Source: Ramlibacter sp. (GTDB lineage: Bacteria > Pseudomonadota > Gammaproteobacteria > Burkholderiales > Burkholderiaceae_C). Taken from it: a DNA stretch of 5,242 nt. Position numbers and translations under genes: made by a program. The notes under the pieces are model-generated. The model searched no databases. It saw only the letters and a list, made by a program, of their open reading frames with translations, and was not told the origin of the DNA. Below are positions 1 to 5,242 of this stretch, in pieces. Positions within the stretch are counted from its first letter, which is position 1; each line of letters opens with the position of its first letter. The DNA is taken from NCBI GenBank assembly GCA_023701085.1, contig JAMPXR010000214.1, positions 1 through 5,242 of the forward strand, in the 5' to 3' direction.

Positions 1-1165
<1,165 letters not shown>

Positions 1166-1170
1166 ACGAG

Positions 1171-1270
1171 CGGGCGGTTTGCCGCTCCCCGCTTTTCCTC
1201 CCTGAGCGGGTGCCTTAATGTGTGACAGCAAAAAGGCTTCCCACCCCGGCTTGTGAGCCGGGGTTTTTTT
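1171..1270 (+). ncRNA. Putative structured small RNA or attenuator leader, about 100 nt
   Basis: This stretch lies between a sigma70-like promoter and an intrinsic terminator and holds no recognisable protein gene. Four consecutive hairpins can be drawn. HP1 pairs 1172-1177 with 1182-1187 around a TTTG loop. HP2 pairs CCCGC (1188-1192) with GCGGG (1206-1210) around a 13-base loop TTTTCCTCCCTGA. HP3 pairs GCCTT (1212-1216) with AAGGC (1233-1237). HP4 is the terminator. The HP2 loop contains CCTCC, an anti-Shine-Dalgarno motif seen in loops of many trans-acting small RNAs, and the 3' U-run would suit Hfq binding. The terminator has a T-run only on the plus strand, where no protein gene precedes it, which argues for a dedicated RNA. 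The alternative is a cis-acting leader that attenuates the VanZ operon starting at 1384. Membership of a known betaproteobacterial family, such as the betaproteobacteria toxic small RNA, is possible but cannot be confirmed from memory. Confidence 0.65.
1243..1270 (+). terminator. Rho-independent terminator of the RNA element
   Basis: A perfect 8-bp stem, ACCCCGGC (1243-1250) with GCCGGGGT (1257-1264), closes a TTGTGA loop. A run of seven T follows (1264-1270). The opposite strand has no T-run after the stem, so termination is directed to plus-strand transcripts. It lies 113 bases before the VanZ-family gene, so it either ends a free-standing small RNA or acts as an attenuator for that operon. 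Confidence 0.92.
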
Positions 1271-1383
1271 GTGGCCGGCGCGCGCGTGAGCGGATTCGTA
1301 CACTTCGCCCATGTTCCGGCTCGAATCGCCTCCCCCCTTTCTTCCCGCACAGGCCGACGGGATCGGCGCGCGACCGTTCTAGG

Positions 1384-2511
1384 ATGCACAAGACCTCCGC
1401 CTGGCCGCTGTCGCAAGCCTATGTGGCGCTGATCGTCTATGCGAGCTTGTACCCGTTTTCAGGCTGGCGCAACCAGGGGATCGCGCCCTGGGAGTTCCTG
1501 TGGAGCCACTTGCCCAAGTACTGGACCGGCTTTGACGTGGCGGCCAATGTGGCGGGCTACGTTCCGCTGGGATTCCTGCTCGCGCTGAGCTTCCTGCGGC
1601 GTCGCTCGGATCGACCCGCGCCTGCGACCAACACTGTGGCCATCGCGGTGGCGGTCCTGGCCGCCGCGGTCCTGTCGCTGCTGATGGAGGCCATCCAAAG
1701 TTACCTGCCCTCGCGCGTGGCGTCCAACGTCGACTTTGCACTCAACGTGGCCGGGGCGCTGCTCGGCGCCGTGCTCGCCGGTGTGTTGGAACTGGCGGGC
1801 GCCATCGACCGCTGGAGCCGCTTTCGCGTGCGCTGGTTCGTGGAGGAGTCGCGCGGCGCCCTGGTCCTGCTCGCGTTATGGCCGTTCGCCCTGCTGTTTC
1901 CCGCGTCGGTTCCGCTCGGCCTGGGGCAGGTGTTCGAGCGCCTCGAGACGGCGCTGGCCGATTGGCTGCTGGACACGCCCTTCCTGGAATGGCTGCCCGT
2001 GCGCGACATCGAGCTTCAGCCGCTGGTGCCGGGCGTCGAACTGATCTGCGTTGCCCTGGGCGCCATCATTCCGTGCCTGCTGGGCTATTCCATCATCCGG
2101 TCGATCGGGCGGCGCGCGGTGTTCGCGGTGGCGGCCGTGGCCGTCGGCGTTGCGGCCACTGCCTTGTCGGCGGCCCTGAGCTGGGGTCCGTCCCATGCCT
2201 GGGCCTGGGTCAGCCTGCCCGTGCGCCTGGGCCTGGGCCTGGGGCTGCTGCTGGCGCTGACGCTGCTGGCCCTGCCGCGCCGGGGGAGTGCGGCCTTGCT
2301 GCTGCTGGCGCTCGTGGTGCACCTGAGCTTGCTGAACCAGGCGCCGGAAAGCGCCTATTTCGCCGACACCCTCCAGACCTGGGAGCAGGGCCGCTTCATC
2401 CGTTTTCACGGGCTCGCCCAGTGGCTGGGCTGGCTGTGGCCGTATGCCGCGCTGGTGTATGTGCTGTTCCGGGTCTCGGCGGGCGAGGCCCAAAATAAAA
2501 TGCCCGCATGA
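1384..2511 (+). CDS. VanZ-domain polytopic membrane protein
   Basis: A 375-residue, very hydrophobic protein with roughly ten predicted membrane segments, approximately at 12-26, 52-71, 84-104, 118-137, 158-178, 217-238, 244-265, 272-297, 301-318 and 343-363. The N-terminal 140 residues match the VanZ-like pattern: SLYPFSGW (21-28), DVAANVAGYVPLGFLLAL (51-68), and MEAIQSYLPSR...SNVDFALNVAGALLG (101-128). The remaining 240 residues are an extra membrane region not found in short VanZ proteins; its function is unknown. VanZ of the vanA cluster gives low-level teicoplanin resistance by an unclear mechanism, and chromosomal relatives are mostly uncharacterised. The frame is open back to a GTG at 1222, but that start lies inside the RNA element and its terminator, so the ATG at 1384 beginning MHKTSAW is chosen. 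Only AGG directly abutting the ATG resembles a ribosome-binding site. The stop overlaps the next start by 4 bases. VanZ-domain assignment is firm; role is not. Confidence 0.88.
   Translation: MHKTSAWPLSQAYVALIVYASLYPFSGWRNQGIAPWEFLWSHLPKYWTGFDVAANVAGYVPLGFLLALSFLRRRSDRPAPATNTVAIAVAVLAAAVLSLLMEAIQSYLPSRVASNVDFALNVAGALLGAVLAGVLELAGAIDRWSRFRVRWFVEESRGALVLLALWPFALLFPASVPLGLGQVFERLETALADWLLDTPFLEWLPVRDIELQPLVPGVELICVALGAIIPCLLGYSIIRSIGRRAVFAVAAVAVGVAATALSAALSWGPSHAWAWVSLPVRLGLGLGLLLALTLLALPRRGSAALLLLALVVHLSLLNQAPESAYFADTLQTWEQGRFIRFHGLAQWLGWLWPYAALVYVLFRVSAGEAQNKMPA
2226..2243 (+). repeat. Three tandem CCTGGG hexamers inside the VanZ-family gene
   Basis: Three perfect head-to-tail CCTGGG copies encode the repeating Leu-Gly stretch RLGLGLGLLL in the eighth membrane segment. 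Gain or loss of a copy would change the protein by two residues without shifting the frame. The repeat is short and may simply reflect GC-rich codons for Leu and Gly. Confidence 0.6.
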
Positions 2512-2846
2512 GCGACGCGAATTCCTATTACGAGCGCCACATCTTCTTTTGCCTGAACCAGCGCAGCAATGGCGAGGCCTGCTGCGCGCAGCACCATGCC
2601 CAGGAGGCTTACGACCATTGCAAGGCCAAGGTCAAGTCGCTGGGCCTGAACGGACCGGGCAAGGTGCGGGTGAACAAGGCGGGCTGCATGGACCGTTGCG
2701 CGGCCGGCCCCGTGGCGGTGGTGTATCCGGAGGCCGTCTGGTACACGTACGTGGACCAGAGCGACATCGATGAGATCGTCGAGTCCCACCTGAGGAACGG
2801 GCAGGTCGTGCAGCGGCTGCTGACGCCGCCGCACCTGGGACGATGA
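2508..2846 (+). CDS. Thioredoxin-like [2Fe-2S] ferredoxin
   Basis: A 112-residue soluble protein beginning MSDANSYYERHIFFCLNQRS. It matches the thioredoxin-fold [2Fe-2S] ferredoxins (the Clostridium pasteurianum/Aquifex Fd4 type, also NuoE-like). The expected ligands are C15 in HIFFCLNQR, C25 or C26 in NGEACCAQ, and the C60-x3-C64 pair in AGCMDRCAAGP followed by VAVVYPE. A sixth cysteine, C38, is not part of the usual set. Such proteins are single-electron carriers in the cytoplasm; the redox partner is not evident here. The ATG overlaps the upstream TGA as ATGA and has no clear Shine-Dalgarno of its own, which suggests translational coupling to the VanZ-family gene. Its own stop overlaps the next start in the same way. 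The length suits a free-standing ferredoxin of this family. Confidence 0.9.
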   Translation: MSDANSYYERHIFFCLNQRSNGEACCAQHHAQEAYDHCKAKVKSLGLNGPGKVRVNKAGCMDRCAAGPVAVVYPEAVWYTYVDQSDIDEIVESHLRNGQVVQRLLTPPHLGR

Positions 2847-3472
2847 ACTCGACGACGCGGCGCTACCAGGTGCCCGGCGCGGCCGGAGCCGTCGAAATCC
2901 TGCGCGACGAGCCCGCGGCGGGCAGGCCGCGCCACGGAACCGCCGTGATCGCCCATCCGCACCCGCTGTTCGGCGGCACCATGGACAACAAAGTGGTGCA
3001 GACGCTGGCGCGCGCTTTCGTGCAGGCGGGCTGGACCGCGCTGCGCTTCAATTTTCGCGGCGTGGGCGCCAGCCAGGGGCAGCACGACGAAGGGCGCGGC
3101 GAACTCGACGACATGCTGGCCCTGATCGCGGCCGAAGCGCCCGAAGGCGCGCTGGCGCTGGCCGGTTTTTCGTTCGGCTCCTTCGTGGCCAGCCGCGCCG
3201 CGCAGGCGCTGTGGCCCACGCGCGTCATCGAAAAGATCGTGCTGGTCGGCACGGCCGCCTCGCGCTTCGACGTGGCCACCCTGCCGCAGGAGGCGCACGA
3301 GCGGACCCTGGTGGTCCATGGCGAGCAGGACGACACGGTGCCGCTGGCCTCGGTCATGGATTGGGCGCGGCCGCAGTTGCTCCCGGTTACCGTGGTTCCC
3401 GGAGGCGGACATTTCTTTCACGGACAATTGCCGCTCCTCAAAAGCTTGGTGGCACGCCACCTTCGTTCCTGA
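2843..3472 (+). CDS. Alpha/beta-fold serine hydrolase (COG2945-like, dienelactone hydrolase superfamily)
   Basis: A 209-residue cytoplasmic protein without signal peptide or membrane segment. Motifs appear in the order expected for a small alpha/beta hydrolase. HPHPLFGGTMDNKVV (38-52) likely forms the oxyanion-hole region. RFNFRGVGASQG (68-79) follows. The nucleophile elbow GFSFG gives S110, the acidic residue is D163 (or D164) in VVHGEQDDTVPL, and the histidine is H190 in GGGHFFHG. The catalytic triad is therefore complete. The substrate is unknown; relatives are annotated only as esterase-like or uncharacterised. The start is the ATG of a 4-base ATGA overlap with the ferredoxin gene, implying coupling. 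The carboxypeptidase gene follows after 15 bases. Whether it acts on an envelope-derived ester or has an unrelated housekeeping job cannot be read from the sequence. Confidence 0.92.
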   Translation: MNSTTRRYQVPGAAGAVEILRDEPAAGRPRHGTAVIAHPHPLFGGTMDNKVVQTLARAFVQAGWTALRFNFRGVGASQGQHDEGRGELDDMLALIAAEAPEGALALAGFSFGSFVASRAAQALWPTRVIEKIVLVGTAASRFDVATLPQEAHERTLVVHGEQDDTVPLASVMDWARPQLLPVTVVPGGGHFFHGQLPLLKSLVARHLRS

Positions 3473-3487
3473 TCTTCCCCCGAATCC

Positions 3488-4645
3488 ATGAAGAAAATCG
3501 TGCTGGCGCTGGCCGCGCACCTCCTGGCCCTTCTTTGTTTCGGCGCCGCTGCCCAGGCGCCGCAGCCGCCCGAGATCGCGGCGCGCAGTTACCTCCTGCT
3601 GGACGTCACCGCCAACCAGGTGCTGGCGGGCCGGGACATCGACGCGCCGATCGAGCCGGCATCGCTGACCAAGCTGATGACGGCCTACCTGGTGTTCGAT
3701 GCGCTGCGCAGCAAGAAACTGGACCTGAAGCAGACGCTGCCGGTCAGCGAGCGGGCCTGGAAGACGCCGGGATCGCGCATGTTCATCGATCCCAAGATGC
3801 AGGTGCCGGTGGAGGACCTGCTCAAAGGCATGATCGTCCAGTCGGGCAACGACGCCACGGTCGCGCTCGCCGAAGGGGTGGGCGGCACCTACGAACGGTT
3901 CGTGCAGCTCATGAACGACCAGGCCAAGGCGATGGGCCTGAAAGCGACCAGCTACCGCAATCCGGAAGGCCTCATGCAGGCCGGCCACAGCACCACCGCG
4001 CGCGACCTGAGCGTGCTGTCCACCCGGCTGATCCGGGACTTTCCCGATTACCTGGGGTACTACTCGATCAAGAAGTACCGCTACCAGGGCACGCCGGTGG
4101 CCAACGACACCAACCGCAACATGCTGCTGTTCCGGGACCCGACGGTGGACGGCCTGAAGACCGGCCACACCGACGCCGCCGGCTATTGCCTGATCGCCAC
4201 GGCCAAGCGCGACTTCCCGAACGTGGGCTCGCGCCGGCTGCTGGCGATCGTGCTGGGCGCGACCAGCGAAACGGCCCGCGCCAACGAGGCCCAGAAGCTT
4301 CTCAATTGGGGCTACACGGCGTTCGACGCGGTCAAGCTGTTCGATGCCAACCAGCCCGTCGTCACGCCCGAGATCTGGAAGGGCACCGAATCCACCGTCA
4401 AGCTCGGCCATGCCCAGCCGCTGATCGTCGCGATCCCCAGCGGCACGGCAGGCCGCATCAAGACCCAGGTGGCGCGCCCCGACCCCTTGGTGGCGCCCCT
4501 GGCCAAGGGCCAGCAGGTGGGCACGCTCAAGATCAGTTCGGGCGACCAGTCCCTGCTGGATGTCCCGCTGTTCGTGCTGGAGCCCGTGGAAGAAGCCGGC
4601 GTGTTCCGCCGTGCATGGCACGCCATGCGGCTGTGGATCAAGTGA
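3488..4645 (+). CDS. dacC: D-alanyl-D-alanine carboxypeptidase, PBP5/6 type
   Basis: This low-molecular-mass penicillin-binding protein (peptidase family S11) removes the terminal D-Ala from peptidoglycan pentapeptides in the periplasm. The 385-residue protein begins with a signal peptide: MKK, a hydrophobic stretch to about residue 20, and Ala-rich cleavage near 22-24. Catalytic motifs are complete: S59-x-x-K62 in EPASLTKLM, S119-G-N121 in VQSGNDATVALAE, and K224-T-G226 in DGLKTGHTDAAGY. A beta-rich C-terminal domain (about 281-369) follows, and the last 16 residues (AGVFRRAWHAMRLWIK) form a likely amphipathic membrane anchor as in E. coli PBP5. Size fits the family. The start is supported by the signal peptide, although no good Shine-Dalgarno is visible in the 15-base gap after the hydrolase gene, so it may depend on upstream translation. 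The symbol follows common usage for this group; dacA would serve equally. Confidence 0.95.
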   Translation: MKKIVLALAAHLLALLCFGAAAQAPQPPEIAARSYLLLDVTANQVLAGRDIDAPIEPASLTKLMTAYLVFDALRSKKLDLKQTLPVSERAWKTPGSRMFIDPKMQVPVEDLLKGMIVQSGNDATVALAEGVGGTYERFVQLMNDQAKAMGLKATSYRNPEGLMQAGHSTTARDLSVLSTRLIRDFPDYLGYYSIKKYRYQGTPVANDTNRNMLLFRDPTVDGLKTGHTDAAGYCLIATAKRDFPNVGSRRLLAIVLGATSETARANEAQKLLNWGYTAFDAVKLFDANQPVVTPEIWKGTESTVKLGHAQPLIVAIPSGTAGRIKTQVARPDPLVAPLAKGQQVGTLKISSGDQSLLDVPLFVLEPVEEAGVFRRAWHAMRLWIK

Positions 4646-4775
4646 CGCTGCGAAATCGTCGTTCTCCAGCCGGCGCATTTCAGGTCCGGGCGCTGCGCAG
4701 GGTTGATCAGCCCGAAAGTACTACATTCGGTGACTCGGACGCGGCTGCGGCGAGGCGCCGACGCCTGCTCGGCCG
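4646..4775. other. Intergenic stretch between dacC and the rpsL promoter
   Basis: No gene is recognised here. A 5-bp stem, CCGAA (4712-4716) with TTCGG (4726-4730), encloses the palindrome AGTACT (4717-4722). Further GC-rich self-complementary sequence lies around 4750-4766. Neither is followed by a T-run of terminator quality, so no convincing intrinsic terminator for the dacC operon is seen. Termination may be Rho-dependent, or transcripts may read into rpsL. Confidence 0.5.
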
Positions 4776-4804
4776 TTGAGCTTTTACCCCGATCGGGCTA
4801 TACT
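4776..4804 (+). promoter_or_regulatory. Probable rpsL (str operon) sigma70 promoter
   Basis: TTGAGC (4776-4781) and TATACT (4799-4804, 5 of 6 to consensus) are separated by exactly 17 bases. Transcription would begin near 4811, giving a leader of about 70 nt. Position, spacing and the strong -10 make it the best candidate start for the ribosomal operon. Confidence 0.65.
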
Positions 4805-4809
4805 CGAGG

Positions 4810-4881
4810 GCTTTTCCGCGTGGGGCGGGAAAGCTGCGCTATTTCAGCTTGATATTCACGCTGTACGTTTAGGGACGTTTA
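4810..4881 (+). promoter_or_regulatory. Structured 5' leader of rpsL with Shine-Dalgarno
   Basis: Two hairpins compete for the same bases. Hairpin A pairs GCTTTTCCG (4810-4818) with CGGGAAAGC (4826-4834), including one G-T pair. Hairpin B pairs AAGCTG (4831-4836) with CAGCTT (4845-4850). They share 4831-4834 and cannot form together. A direct repeat ACGTTTA occurs at 4865-4871 and 4875-4881, and the Shine-Dalgarno AGGGA (4871-4875) lies between them, 6 bases before the ATG. The hairpins are seen in the sequence; a regulatory role is inference. Confidence 0.45.
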
Positions 4882-5242
4882 ATGCCAACCATCAACCAAC
4901 TCGTGCGTCAGGGGCGGGAGGTCGAAAAGACCAAATCCAAGAGCCCCGCGATGCAGAACAGCCCGCAGCGGCGGGGCGTGTGCACACGTGTGTACACGAC
5001 GACGCCGAAGAAGCCGAATTCGGCCCTGCGCAAGGTCGCCAAGGTCCGCCTGACCAACGGCTTCGAAGTCATTTCGTATATCGGCGGGGAAGGCCACAAC
5101 CTGCAGGAGCACTCGGTGGTTCTGGTGCGCGGCGGCCGGGTCAAGGACCTGCCCGGTGTGCGCTACCACATCGTGCGCGGATCGCTGGACCTGCAAGGCG
5201 TGAAAGACCGCAAGCAGTCGCGTTCCAAGTACGGCGCCAAGC
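4882..5242 (+). CDS. rpsL: 30S ribosomal protein S12, 3' end beyond window
   Basis: S12 is a small-subunit protein at the decoding centre, important for translational accuracy and the site of classical streptomycin-resistance mutations. The reading frame [20 protein letters not shown] continues for 120 complete codons to SRSKYGAK. The family is about 124-125 residues, so only the last few are missing. The conserved [13 protein letters not shown] and [13 protein letters not shown] segments are intact. K43, K88 and P91, the usual resistance positions, carry the wild-type residues, and D89, the methylthiolation site in other bacteria, is present. The ATG at 4882 has AGGGA six bases upstream. It would be the first gene of the str operon (rpsG, fusA and tuf expected downstream). 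The gene before it here is dacC. Confidence 0.98.
   Translation, partial: MPTINQLVRQGREVEKTKSKSPAMQNSPQRRGVCTRVYTTTPKKPNSALRKVAKVRLTNGFEVISYIGGEGHNLQEHSVVLVRGGRVKDLPGVRYHIVRGSLDLQGVKDRKQSRSKYGAK

Noticed and set aside
1171..1270. 6S RNA (ssrS)
   Set aside because: The CCTGAGC motif is reminiscent, but the element is only about 100 nt and forms separate hairpins rather than one long rod with a central bubble.
1299..1304. TACACT as a -10 for a separate VanZ-operon promoter
   Set aside because: Only four of six positions match, and no -35-like hexamer lies at a suitable distance.
1222..1383. GTG start extending the VanZ-family protein by 54 residues
   Set aside because: The extension would be translated from inside the RNA element and through its terminator, is Arg/Pro-rich, and does not look like a membrane-protein N-terminus. 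The ATG at 1384 directly precedes the first membrane segment.
2609..4678. Minus-strand open frame of 689 codons spanning ferredoxin, hydrolase and dacC
   Set aside because: All three plus-strand genes have intact catalytic motifs. The antisense product is a low-complexity His/Arg/Gln/Gly string, explained by GC-rich third positions.
3211..4779. Plus-strand open frame of 522 codons overlapping hydrolase and dacC
   Set aside because: It is out of frame with two well-supported genes and gives an Arg/Gly/Ala/Pro-rich product without motifs.
4741..4790. Intrinsic terminator for dacC just before the rpsL promoter
   Set aside because: GC-rich self-complementary sequence is present, but the only T-run (TTTT at 4782-4785) is short and not directly after a stem. 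It lies in the promoter spacer.

Overview
The window reads as a chromosomal segment of a high-GC betaproteobacterium. The proteins point to the Alcaligenaceae (Bordetella/Achromobacter group), but this comes from protein style and GC-rich codon use, not from a database match. No insertion sequence, phage gene, tRNA, rRNA or CRISPR array is visible. Most of it is core or near-core genome.

Layout: (1) Positions 1-956, minus strand: hemB (5-aminolevulinate dehydratase, heme pathway), whose C-terminus lies beyond the left edge. (2) Positions 957-1383: a 427-base intergenic region with a candidate hemB promoter and GC-rich leader on the minus strand. On the plus strand it carries a well-formed sigma70-like promoter, four successive hairpins and a textbook intrinsic terminator, with no recognisable protein gene between promoter and terminator. 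This is the most interesting part of the window: either an unannotated small RNA of about 100 nt or a structured attenuator leader for the genes downstream. (3) Positions 1384-4645, plus strand: four tightly packed genes that look like one operon. They are a VanZ-domain polytopic membrane protein, a thioredoxin-like [2Fe-2S] ferredoxin, a serine alpha/beta hydrolase and a PBP5/6-type D-alanyl-D-alanine carboxypeptidase. The first two junctions are 4-base ATGA overlaps and the third is a 15-base gap. (4) Positions 4646-4881: an intergenic region with a good promoter and a hairpin-forming leader for rpsL. (5) Positions 4882-5242: the 5' part of rpsL (ribosomal protein S12), cut by the right edge only a few codons before its expected end.

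How the genes work together: the VanZ protein and the carboxypeptidase both suggest cell-envelope or peptidoglycan work, while the ferredoxin and hydrolase between them have no obvious place in that pathway. The shared operon is inferred from spacing. hemB diverges from the RNA element, and the C-rich loop of that RNA is complementary to Shine-Dalgarno sequences, including the one in front of hemB. rpsL appears to have its own promoter and would begin the str (rpsL-rpsG-fusA-tuf) operon beyond the window.
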